A stretch of DNA of 64,000 nt from Orobanche coerulescens. Its lineage: Eukaryota; Streptophyta; Magnoliopsida; Lamiales; Orobanchaceae. Made by a program: the position numbers and the translations under genes. Shown here piece after piece: positions 53,111-64,000 of the stretch (positions within the stretch are counted from its first letter, which is position 1; each line of letters opens with the position of its first letter). The stretch covers positions 76,184,096 through 76,248,095 of the forward strand of contig CM065802.1 of NCBI GenBank assembly GCA_033398695.1, given 5' to 3'. The notes beneath the pieces are model-generated. The model had not been told where the DNA came from and searched no databases. It was given only the letters and a program-made list of their open reading frames with translations.

Positions 53111-54885
53111 CTTAAGTAGATTTAGGTCCCCTTTGATTGCTGGGTCCATGTATGTTAGTGCCTATTGGTACCCATATTTGCCTAACATAAATTGGTTTAC
53201 TGTAGGTTACTTTAGGTTCAGTTTTGCGATGTCTACCTGGGGCAGGCCCATAGTCGCTGTAACTTTGATAATCATGTATGTAAAATTTAGGGTTATTATT
53301 ATTGTTCCAGTACGATTGCCGTCTTGGAGGTGGATCCGTTTTCTTAGACCTTATAACTTGTCTTCTGGGTCTCCAATTGGATTCCTAGAGCTGTTGATGA
53401 TACTGCGCGATGACCTGCTTTCTGGATGGATAGCGGGGCTCTTGTTTCCAATATCTAGGCATACTGTACTGTTGAAAGTACTACGGTGCTTGCCTTTGAT
53501 ACTTAGATACATCCTTCTTTCTGAACGGCTTTTGGCACTTTTGATATGCTCGGGGAGCATGCTGTTGATCACGCCTTACAGGTCTAGGGGGTTGTGGTTT
53601 CCGCTGTCTGTGATATGAGCTATGTTGTGGAATTGCAGACTGCACTGTGCAAGGGGCAGCTGTAGCCTTTGCAGGGCATGAAATTTCTTCAGGTACAGGA
53701 ATAGATTACACACCCATGACGAATACTGCACTAGTTTTTCCCTTATTGGAGAATGAGTTATATCCTAATCCACTTTTATCATGAGCATGTTTCCCAGTGA
53801 TTAGAATTTCTTCCATCTATTTAGATGATTTCTCGAATGATTTCAAGATGGTCTCTAAATCTCCTTCTCGCTTCTCGAGAATTTTTACTTTGACTTCGAG
53901 CAAAGCAAAATCATTTGTCTTGCTCTCATTATGAGACTTAGACTCATTTAGATCGTGGGCAAGTTGATGATTGCTTTACATGAGTTTTTCAAATGTGACC
54001 TTGCTGTTTTCGCAATCAATAGACATGTTTTCGTAATTATTTTTCAGCAAGTCATTTTCATCTTTCAGCTCTAAGTTTGAAATTTGGAGTTATACGTTTT
54101 CTCGTTTTAAAGGTATGTGATGCATTTGTGTTAGTAATTTAATTTGAGCTTACTTCATCATCGCTATCCTCATCATCCTATATTTCTTTGGCCATAAAGC
54201 ACATATGCTTAACCTTCAATCTCATCATCGGATGAGTCACTGTCAGTGACAGCCTGACAGCACTTCTCGGTCTTGTTGGACGCAGGCGAGGCTTCTGATT
54301 CACTAATAAGAGCCTTGAGCTTGTTTTTACAGATACACCTTCTTTCATCTTTTACTTGTTGCTCAGCTTCTGGCAACTTTTGCACTTTCGGATGTGGACA
54401 TTTATTTGCATAATGTCCGGGTTTCCTACAGTTATAGCATAAGTTAGAATCACCGGATGAGAGAGTTTATGAGTTTACCTTATGAAAAGGCTTGGGCCTG
54501 TATGGAGTCTTTCCAGACTGTTTGATGAACTCTTTGAATTTGTGCATAAGTAGGGCCATTTCATCTTATGGCAGGATGTCATCATCGCTGTCTGTAGTCT
54601 TGTGTGAGGATTTGTATGTGCTGGGTGCAGAATTGTGTCTCCAGTCAGATACAACGGCTAGCGTTGTAGTCTTGGCAGGTGACTCTTCGGCCTTTTCTCT
54701 CCTGTCAATATCATACTAGAAGGCTTTGAGGTCACAGAATAGGTTAGAAGTAGAGATATCATTAAGGTTACAGGATACACGCATGGCTGTAGTCTTAATG
54801 TTCCATCGGGCAGGGAGTGATCGAAAGATTTTTAAATTTTTCTCCTTTGGGGTATACACTTTACACAATTCTTCAAGTTCACCGA
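53111..54885 (-). pseudogene. Gag of Copia element F, 5' end cut off
   Basis: From the cut at 54885 the minus strand reads GELEELCKVYTPKEKNLKIF, SLPARWNIKTTAMRVS and LNDISTSNLFCDLKAF, then a stop; YDIDRREKAEESPAKTTTLA follows. These are the usual C-terminal half of a Copia (UBN2-type) gag. A zinc knuckle, CYNCRKPGHYANKC, is at 54398-54439, followed by an acidic serine-rich SDSSDDEIEG stretch. The part from 53111 to 54100 is a decayed coiled-coil and glutamine-rich linker to the protease, with several stops. The gag start is missing because an A-type LTR inserted at 54886. Confidence 0.82.
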
Positions 54886-55585
54886 TGTAATACCACCGGT
54901 ATTTCATGCTTAATTATCTTGTACTGTGTGATTTCTTGTAGCATGATGTTGCCTTTTTATATTATGTGATTTTATTAAATGCTTTTGCGATACAATTGTG
55001 TGATCTGAATGGAACAGAGGTGATGTACCTTGACGCCGTTGGACAATCGTCGGTGCGAATATGACAGTGGCCAACATCTTGTTCCCCGATGAATTGTTGA
55101 CGAGTGGAAATGGTGGTCACACCGAGGTGGTTAATATGTGAAATGACTAAGGGACTCAGTGACTAACGTACGCTATATGATGTGCTTAACGTACGCTAAG
55201 TCGGTTACATTACGTACGTTAACACTTCCTTGTTATTTACGTGATGCTAGGATTGGTCTCCCGAGCAGAATCTTCCTTTTGACAAGGATCGGGGTACTTT
55301 CGGTGGGCTAGAGGACAAACGAGTCAACCCCTTATAACGTACGTTATCCGCCAAGCTTAGCGTACGCTACGGTTAGGTTCCTTACATACGTTATAACAAC
55401 TTATGTACGTAATAGATGGGCGTATTTCAGGCAGTGACCTTTGGACGGCCTTTACGTACATTAATGGTAGTACCTTACGTACGTAATGACCTTTACGTAC
55501 GTAAGACCTGGAGCCTTAACATACGTTAACAAGATCAAGTGTTATAAAATACCACTTCCCCCCTTCATTCTCTCGACCTCAAACC
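54886..55585 (+). repeat. Inverted fragment of an A-type LTR (U3 part)
   Basis: Begins TGTAATACC and runs on the plus strand like the reverse complement of 3885 back to about 3170 (shared GCCGTTGGACAATCGTCGG block at about 55035). It ends at 55585, where an E-type LTR starts. It inserted in gag of F (left flank ACCGA). The right part and the second duplication lie beyond the later E insertions, outside the window. Confidence 0.8.
55168..55550 (+). promoter_or_regulatory. CGTACGT array and TATA box in the inverted A-type LTR
   Basis: Sites start at 55168, 55191 and 55214 (23 bp apart), 55338 and 55361 (23 bp), and several more to about 55535. TATAAAAT follows at 55543-55550 and then a pyrimidine-rich CTTCCCCCCTTC. 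It is the same order as in A but read on the plus strand. Confidence 0.6.
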
Positions 55586-57803
55586 TGTAACACCCCAAGA
55601 GTCATCCGGAAATATTACAGCATCGTGGGCCCCGGAACGGAACCCACAAGACTGAAGGAAATTTTCGCAAACATTTACAAACGTCCAAGAAGCTAACGAC
55701 GATACTATATTTTAAAAATTCTCAAAGGCTTAATAAAATCCGTTTATCAAAACTGTCATAAAATCTCATTTGGAAGGACAAGGCCCGAAATGCCAAAACT
55801 CAACAGTTTAAAAACATACGTTAAACTATCGCTTACACGTACCGACAAAATAGTTTAGAAAACAATTTCCAAAGTAACCTAATTTACCAGATACCAATAG
55901 GCCATTTAGAAATACTCACGCAGCGGAAAAGACAAACAATTAAAAATACTCTAGCAGCGGAATACAACAACTGATCAGGAAACTCAATACACAATTACAT
56001 ACCCTAGCCAGTATCCTTCAGGAAACTCATCTCTTCACGACCGCTACAAGCTAGATATCTAAAGAACCTATAAAGAAATCCCACGACGGGGTCAGCCATA
56101 ATATCCAACAATGATAACCATCACATCACGTCAATAATTACATACCAATGAGAATACAAAATAAGAATACGGTCAATGTAATCTTATCGTCATAACTCTG
56201 CCAAAGTTCACATCTCGCACAGTACCCAAGGTTCTCAAAATATCATCATCACTCACTGTTACGAAATCTACTAACTCTGTCCAACCCAAATCCGTCGGGT
56301 AACATCATCACATCTCAACACGATAATCGATTGTCCATCAAAAGACAATTACCAAAGGAAATACGGAACATACCTCGAGATGCCCAATACCACGACAATC
56401 ATGTCAGTATAATCCGAGATTAGATCAATACATCATACGGACATGGTCCTAACACAAGACCTACAAATGTATACTCATATGACAACGTCAATATGCCCAA
56501 ACAATAACAACAATATATACTCAATGGAAATCCCATGATCCAACGCCCACAGCATAGATCCCAAGATGATCCTACTAGATCAACACTAGGTGGATAACCA
56601 ACAATATACATATGCACAACAACATATGTGAAACCAACGATGCGAATCCACATGATTCCATCAACACAACACATGATAATCCAATGATCCAGCGCCCAGC
56701 ATAGATCCCCATGATGATTCCATCGGACCAACGCATGGTGGAAAACCCATCCAATGATCCAGCGTCCTTAGCATAGATCCCAAGATGATCCCACGGACCA
56801 AATCAAGGTGGACATCTGATTCAGCGCCCTCAGCATAGATCACACGATCCCATCGGATCAACACAACATATACAATACAATTATGCATACACATATGCAA
56901 ATCAATATGTTTATCAACGTGAACAACATATGAATCAATATCACGAACGGCGCTATGACAAATCACTAGGAATACCTCATGTTCAACAACATGAAAGACA
57001 ATATGCATGACCAAAATAATTAACACTAAACCACAATCAGTATAAAATACTTGCCCCGAGTCCTTCAGGAGCAATCTCGATGTCAAATCATCACCAACGA
57101 TTATCCTCAATGCTCGGCGACCAAACATACCACGGGCTATAGATACTCATATCCTCATCTTTATCATAATGTATCCTCGATACCCAAGTATGCCAATAAC
57201 CGAAATAAATCATATACATTATGATTTAACTCCCAAGATCGGAAAACAACATATAATCATTGATATATGTATTATAAACGAAATGAAACTGAAACCATTC
57301 ATTAAACATTATAACTGAGCAATTAATAAGTTACCTCGATACCGATAAGACGATGATGAAGCTGCTACCAATCACATTGCCTTCGTCTACGAGCTCCTCG
57401 GCCCGGACCAATACAATTCATGAACATACTCAAACTCGACCGCAACATATGGTTATAATCACCGATCAATAATCTCAACCTATTACCATAATTTGGCACA
57501 AAACAAGTTCAATAACAATCAATAACCTACATAGCCAAGCAATCAAACTCAACGGGTCGACGATACCTCGATAATATATAACAACCAAATAATATAACTC
57601 AAACCATTTATGAATTCATATCCACCATATGAACTGAAATCCGATAATTACTAATCAATATAACCGATCGACAAACTCAATGATTTCACAATATCTCGAT
57701 TAGACACAAGTCCGAACAATCCAACTCAAACAATTGCGAATTCATAACCAAAATACGATTACGGATACGAATGTAAAGGAAATCATATTCGGTGATCAAT
57801 CCC
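55586..57803 (-). repeat. Truncated older E-family LTR
   Basis: Begins TGTAACACCCCAAGAGTCATC and aligns with 57804-60007 along its whole length. It then stops at 57803, where a second, full copy begins. So element E inserted into this older LTR. The bases ATCCC before the break are the candidate left target duplication; the right one lies outside the window. It contains a roughly 70-bp tandem repeat (56533-56850) of the form GATCCAGCGCCCTCAGCATAG. ORFs such as 56420-56731 are this repeat read through. Confidence 0.8.
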
Positions 57804-60800
57804 TGTAACACCCCCAGAGTCATCCGGAAATACTACAGCGTCGTGGGCCCCGCAACGGAACCCACAAAGATGAAGGAAATTTTCGCAAACATTTACAAAT
57901 TCCCAAGAGGCTAACGATGGTACTATATTTTAAAAATTCTCAAAGGCTTAATAAAATCCGTTTATCAAAACCGTCGTAAAATCTCATTTGGAAGGACAAG
58001 GCTCGAAATGCCAAAACTCAACAGTTTAAAAACATATGTTAAGCTATCGCTTACACGTACCAACAAAATATTAGAAAATGATTGCCAAAGTAACCTAAGT
58101 TACCAGATACCAATAGGCCATTTAAAAATACTCACGCAACGGAAAGGACAAACAATTAAAAATACTCTAGCAGCGGAATACAACAACTAATCAGGAAATT
58201 CAATACACAATTACATGACCTAGCCCATATCCTCCGGGAAGCTCATCTCTTCATGACCTCTACAAGCTTGATATCCAAAGAACCTAAAAAAAAGCCCACG
58301 ATGGGTTCAGCCATAATATCCAACAATGATAACCATCACATCACGTCAATAATTACATACCAATGACAATACAAAATAAGAATACGGTCAATTTAATCTT
58401 ATCGTCATAACTCTGCCAAAGTTCACATCTCACACAGTACCCAAGGTTCTCAAAACATCATCATAACTCACTATTACGAAATCTACTACTCTGTCCAACC
58501 CAAATCCGTCGGGTAACATCATCACATCTCAACACGATAATCGATTGTCCATCAAAAGACAATTACCAAAGGAAATATGGAACATACCTCGAATGCCCAA
58601 TACCACGACAATCATGTCAGTCTAATCCGAGATCAGATCAATACATCATACGGACATGGTCCTAGCACAAGACCTACAAATGCATACTCATATGACAACG
58701 TCAATATGCCCAAACAATAACAACAATGTATACTCAATGGAAATCCCATGATCCAGCACCCACAACATGGGTCCCAAGATGATCCTACTATATCAACACG
58801 AGGTGGATAACCAACAATATACATATGCACAACAACACATGTAAAACTAATGATGCGAATCCACATGATTACATCAACACAACACAGGGTAATCCAATGA
58901 TCCAACGCCCTCAGCATAGATCCCCATGATGATCCCGTCGGAACAACGCATGGTGGAAAACCCGTCTAATGATCTAGCACCCTCAGCATAGATCCCCAGA
59001 TGATCCCTTCGGACCAACATGAGGTGGACATCTGATCCAGTGCCCTCAGCATAGATCACACGATCCCATAGGATCAACACAACATATACAATACAATTAT
59101 GCATACACATATGCAAACCAATATGTTCATCAACATGAACAACATATGAATCAATAACACGAACGGTGCTATGACAAATCACTAGGACGACCTAATGTTC
59201 AACAACATGAAAGACAATATGCATGACCAAAATCATTAACACTAAACCACAATCAGTATAAAATACTTGCCCCAAGTCTTTCGGGAGCAATCTCGATGTG
59301 AAATCATCACCAACGATTATCCTCAATGCTCGGCGACCAAACGTACCACGGACTATATATACTCAAATCCTCATCTTTATCATAATGTATCCTCGATACA
59401 CAAGTATGCCAATAACCGAAATAAATCATATACATTATGATTTAACTCCCAAGATCGGAAAACAACATATAATCATTGCTATATGTATTATAAATGAAAT
59501 GAAACTGAAACCATTCATTAAACATTATAACTGAGCAACTAATAACTTGGCTCGATACCGATACGACGATGATGAAGCCGCTACCAATCACATTGCCTTC
59601 GTCTACGAGCTCCTCGGCCCTGACCAATGCAATTCACGAACATACTCGAACTCGACCGCAACATACGGTTATAATCACAGATCAATAATCTCAACCTATT
59701 ACCATAATTCGATACACAACAAGTTTAATAACAATCAATAATCGACATAGCCAACCAATCAAACTCAATGGGTCAACGATACCTCGATCATATATAAAAA
59801 CCAAATAATATAACTCAAACCATTTGCGAATTCATATCCACCTTATGAACCGAAATCCGATAATATAACCGATCGACAAACTCAATGATTTCACAATATC
59901 TCGATTCGACACAAGTCCGAACAATCCAACTCAAACAATTGCTAATTCATAACCAAAATACGATTACTGATACGAATGTAAAGGAAATCATATTCGGTGA
60001 TCAATCACAATCTTTTCGGATTCCAAATTGATATCATGATTCGTATTTCATCAAGAACATATGAATTATACCACTACAATTAACGAACACTCGATCTTCA
60101 TATCTAAAGATACCGATAGTTCAACATACGATCGTCTTGCTATGTTAAATTCATCAAGAAGTTCCTCGAGAATAATAAGTGCTTCGAAATCATGTTCATA
60201 GCCATCAAAACAACATAATTCGATATCCTTTAACATTTAGATAATCATCCAATTCATAATCTAAGTCATGTATTATCATATTCTTCAATATACACTTCAC
60301 ATAACCTCAAGAATCGTAACAACAACACCCTAATCATCATCATACGAAACAAATACGGATAACAATACCAAAAATCCGAAATCAAGGTGTAGAGTTCAAC
60401 AACATACCTCAAGAACATGAATAACCCAACCAAACTCTTCAAGAATCATCAACATCTTCATCTCCAAGCCTCAAATCCATGTTTCCAAGATTATAATCAA
60501 GTTGGAAGAGGCTAAAACTCACTAACATGCTCAGAGGGACGAAGGTTGGATGGGTAAAGGTTTTTCTCTCGTGAAGAAATGAGAAGCCGATCTTCATTTT
60601 ATAAACTGCATTGTTCATTACGTACGTTATCACTCAAAATTAACGTACATAATGCTCTCTAGCGTATGCTACATATTCAACATAGCGTACGTAACATCAT
60701 TCCAGAACTCACTGACCTATTTCGTTCACTTGCTTATGTACGTAATATTTCCTTCATAGCATACGTAATACGTATGTTGACTTGCTATAGTAAATCCTCA

Positions 60801-61341
60801 TTTAACGTACGTAATGCACTACCCATAGCATACGTTAACCAAGAGTTGACTCGACCAAGCACGTTCTTCGCCGAAAGCTGCCGACCACGGGTCCCATCTG
60901 TCGGCCATAGCCTGAGCTGTCCGATTCCTCTCGTTACGTACGTAATACCTTATACATAGCGTACGTAACACTTAGAATCTTAACGTACGTTAACTTTGCT
61001 CATTAACGTACGTAATCCTTGTGCCTTAGCGTACGCTAAGTATACATCGTAGCGTGCGCTAATGTGGCTGTACTTAGCCATTTTCAGCTTATTCTTGTCC
61101 CACGTCTCAACATACTAGATACGTATACACGACATACTGAATACACATATTACTTCCAATAATATTCTCATACGATACGCAATATCCTCAACTGCAATTG
61201 TCGACCAAGTACGACAATTATACCAATACAGATGTCTCAGTCCTTCATTTATTTTATCCATACTGCACAAATTCCACGTTGTACCGCATAACTCAGATAA
61301 AATAACATTAAACAACAGTAGTAGAAATTCTGGATATTACA
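57804..61341 (-). repeat. Left (3') LTR of element E
   Basis: 3538 bp, TGTAACACCCCC to GGATATTACA. It contains the same tandem repeat as the older copy (58744-59075, about four units of GATCCAGCGCCCTCAGCATAG type). The TATA box and palindrome array lie near its 3' edge on the plus strand. No real ORF. Confidence 0.85.
60596..61060 (-). promoter_or_regulatory. TATA box and 23-bp spaced CGTACGT array in E
   Basis: TATAAAAT on minus at 60596-60603. Upstream in element sense, CGTACGT-type sites start at 60621, 60644, 60663, 60686, 60737, 60760, 60806, 60829, 60937, 60960, 60984, 61007, 61030 and 61053. Most neighbours are 23 bp apart, one is 24, one is 19, and 60760 to 60806 is 46, twice 23. It is the most regular array of this type in the window. 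Confidence 0.65.
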
Positions 61342-63502
61342 TACTACACCACTTAAAATAAGTTTCGTCCTCGAAACTTGCAATCCATCATAAAGAAACA
61401 AACCGTTCAACCAAAATATCCCAAAACCATCACGACAACAATCAATCATTACCATTAACGAATAACCAAATAGTATACTTGCAAATGCATGAAGTCGATG
61501 ATCTCCTGAGATACTAGCAAGTTACTCCACCGTAAATCCTCAATACGCTTACATTCATAATCCCGTGAGTCTCAACAAAATATATTATCTTCGGATGAAA
61601 TAATCTATCTGTGTCAAATCCTGTCTGTCTGATTACACAATCACATCCCGATTCTGATAAAACAAATAATACACGATACATCTGGAAGCAACTGCGCAAC
61701 GCAATGGCAACAATTCCCGAAACATCGACACAAAATTCGAACGCTCATATGATCATTAACAATGATCAACCGACAAATTAATCGGGAATACCATTGACAT
61801 GATAAACTCCAATACGACCAATCCAAAGGTCAAAACACACCTGAGTATATCATCAACATGATAAACTCTAATATGACCATCCAAAGGTCAAACCGCAACC
61901 GAGTATATCATCAACATGATAAACTCCAATATAACCAACGAACGATCAATGATAATCGAGAATACCTTCACACGGTAAGCTCCAACACGATGAACATAGA
62001 ACCACAGAGACAGATATACAAAAGAGCAAAATTCTCAAAATGTTAAACAAATCACATACAGTGGATCTCAACGAAACACAACCGACTGTTGAACAAACCT
62101 CTCAGGCATACGAACAACCAGTCGTAAATTGGCGAGCATCCCAAATCATACATGGAGTGGGAACGACCAATCAGTACCTCTCAAAATTCAAAAGTAGTAC
62201 CACATCAATAGAGCCACATAGCACATATGCTCCAGTTTCACAAAAGCCGAAGTTCCAAAATCATATTCTGTGCATGAATCTACAACACACAACATATTTC
62301 TCTTATCCGATCAGTCAACCGATCATTCCTGGATAATCAAACTACCATACTGAATTTCGAATCTCTTTTCATCGTACCATACTAATGTATTATCCACTTT
62401 GTGGGTCACATTCATAACTTCACCATGTTATGCACTATGCACTAAATGCGTATGTATATCAATCACATTTTCAAAACTAGTTTGAAATCATATAGTCTTG
62501 TCACGAAGACAAATTTTCGAAAGTTCTTTCAAAAATTCCAAAACTCAAAACATAAATTTTCGTAGGACCACAAAATCAATTTTCGAAAAATTAAACCGGC
62601 TAGATAATGCCAAGTATTCGATAACAATTCTTTTCGAATACACATGATTAAATAAATAAAATTCTGCAAATGCTCGACTACATTCATACTCCTGTATACC
62701 AATTCGGTTCGTCACCAATTCCACTGGCATTCCATCGGAAAACCACACGATAGAGTTCCAAAATCTTAATGTATAGACTCCGACAAAAACTCTTTTTCCA
62801 CATATGACTCGCAACGCCAACCATTAACCCATTCTGGATCACCTCAACTACGCTATGGCAAAACATTGAAACAAATCAACACAGTGAAAGACTTCCTGAG
62901 AAGTTTCATTTGAAGAAGTAAACCAACACTCCGAAAGGCAAAAACGAAATAGATAAACGATTGATAAAGTGTTTTACAAATCTCGGGAGTTTTAAGAAAA
63001 CCGAAAAGCCTTTTGAAACATTAGGGTCTCAACCCATATCCCGTTCCACATTACAAGAAGTTTATAAAGTAGAAAACCCTCCTGGACCTCAAGTCCTGAG
63101 TTATGAAACTATTTCAAAATCGATTGGGTCTCGGCCCAAAAATCATTTTCCATAAAACATCCGTGAAACATTCATTTTAAAGAGTATCATTTTCAAATGC
63201 TCAAAAGCAGTTCATATATCTCAAAATGTACTAACATGACTACATGTTCTTCTCAACCATTTGCAACATCTTTCCCCAAATACACAACTCCGTTCCAAAG
63301 AATCACGTTAACACCATTTGAAAAAGTTTACAATAATCACAGTACCACACTAGTAAACCACATAACACATAAGCCCGACCGAACAACAAAAACCCAGGGC
63401 TCTACTATTCGTCAATTGACAACTCGAATGTCGCGACAAAAATACGACTCGACTCGAACCAACTGCCTAGGTTTTCTCAACCTATGCTCTGATACCATAT
63501 TC
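61342..63502 (-). other. Non-coding interior of element E
   Basis: Holds a purine tract at its left end, a tandem repeat of about 56-58 bp (three copies, starting near 61795, 61853 and 61911, with core CATGATAAACTCCAATA) and the tRNA-Met primer site TGGTATCAGAGC on minus at 63486-63497. The plus-strand ORFs at 62040-62336 and 63197-63613 and the short minus-strand ORFs have no domain, and the second runs into the LTR. I see no gag, pol or accessory protein. Confidence 0.75.
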
Positions 63503-64000
63503 TGTAACACCCCCAGAGTCATCCGGAAATATTACAGCGCCATGGTCCCCAGAACGGAACCCACAAGGCTGAAGGAAATTTTCGCAAATATTTACAAACG
63601 CCCAAGAGGCTAACGACGGTACTATATTTTAAAAATTCTCAAAGGCTTAATAAAATTCGTTTATCAAAACCGTCGTAAAATCTCATTTAGAAGGACAAGG
63701 CCCGAAATGCCAAAACTCAACAGTTTAAAAACATACGTTAAGCTATCGCTTACACGTACCGACAAAATAGTTTAGAAAACGATTGTCAAAGTAACCTAAG
63801 TTACCAGATACCAATAGGCCATTTAGAAATACTCACGCAGCGGAAAAGACAAACAAATAAAAATACTCTAGCAGCGGAATAAAACAACTGATCAGAAAAC
63901 TCAATACACAATTACATGCCCTAGCCAGTATCCTCCGGGAAGCTCATCTCTTGATGACCGCTACAAGCTCGATATACAAAAACCTAAAAAGAAATCCCAC
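63503..64000 (-). repeat. Right (5') LTR of element E, cut by the window edge
   Basis: Begins TGTAACACCCCCAGAGTCATC and follows 57804 onward closely for the visible 498 bp. Confidence 0.88.

Larger units (their letters stand above)
57804..64000 (-). mobile_element. Element E: non-autonomous LTR element with 3.5-kb LTRs (partial)
   Basis: Left LTR 57804-61341, interior 61342-63502 (2161 bp), right LTR starting at 63503 and cut by the window edge. The primer site for initiator tRNA-Met next to the right LTR and a purine-rich AAGTGGTGTAGTA next to the left LTR show minus orientation. The interior has no gag or pol. Ends, primer site and purine tract are related to chromovirus A (both share a TTTCGTCC...CGAAACTT block just inside the 3' LTR). 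It is therefore best described as a large non-coding derivative (LARD-like) of that group. Confidence 0.82.

Noticed and set aside
56420..57128. Minus-strand ORFs in E-type LTRs with many His, Trp, Cys (also 58633-59182)
   Set aside because: They are read-through of a tandem repeat in non-coding LTR sequence and show no family resemblance.
62040..62336. Plus-strand ORF in the interior of E
   Set aside because: 98 codons without a domain, opposite to element sense; the neighbouring ORF at 63197-63613 runs into the LTR.

Overview
This window is plant nuclear DNA made almost entirely of nested transposable elements. I found no intact host gene, rRNA or tRNA gene. Ty3/gypsy and Ty1/copia coding remnants, long LTRs opening TGTAACACC, primer-binding sites matching plant tRNA-Asp and initiator tRNA-Met, an RTE-type LINE and a CACTA element all point to a eudicot, probably in repeat-rich (pericentromeric-type) heterochromatin. 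The extra ORF of the Copia element resembles retroelement proteins I remember from Lamiales, but that placement is weak. Nearly all recognisable coding sequence lies on the minus strand.

Layout. The oldest layer (called F) is a Sirevirus-like Copia element on the minus strand, running from 54885 down to the left edge of the window. It has a gag zinc knuckle, protease, integrase, RT and RNase H, then a purine-tract region and a long extra ORF. F was broken by four insertions. A is a Tekay/Del-type chromovirus (720-33996). A solo LTR lies at 35349-37402 (direct repeats GGTAC). D is an Athila-like element (41278-51829, direct repeats ACACT). The fourth is a plus-oriented A-type LTR starting at 54886. 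A itself holds a CACTA element in one LTR (989-1778, direct repeats TGT), Athila-like element B in its integrase region (5379-19286, GTCCC) and Athila-like element C in its RT/RNase H region (19788-28891, CCTCC). B's left LTR holds a 5'-truncated RTE LINE (6671-7567, 10-bp direct repeats). At the right, E (57804 to beyond the edge) has 3.5-kb LTRs and only 2.2 kb of non-coding interior, and sits inside an older LTR of its own family.

How the parts work together. D has nearly complete gag-pro-RT-RNase H-integrase with few lesions. C has gag-protease and an env-like/Athila-type extra ORF but no RT, RNase H or integrase. D lacks that extra ORF. B has a badly decayed pol yet near-identical LTRs, and carries an intronless copy of a LOG (cytokinin-activating phosphoribohydrolase) gene with its own TATA box. 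C, B and E therefore look like passengers moved by enzymes made elsewhere.

The most striking shared structure is regulatory. Just upstream of the TATA box, in element sense, the LTRs of several unrelated families carry arrays of short GC-core palindromes with fixed spacing: GTGCCGCGGC at 21 bp (Athila-like C and D), CGTACGT at 23 bp (chromovirus types A and E) and ACGGCCGT at 22 bp (solo LTR). C and D carry a second copy of the array inside the element, ahead of a conserved splice donor. In C this leads through a 516-bp putative intron to the extra ORF.
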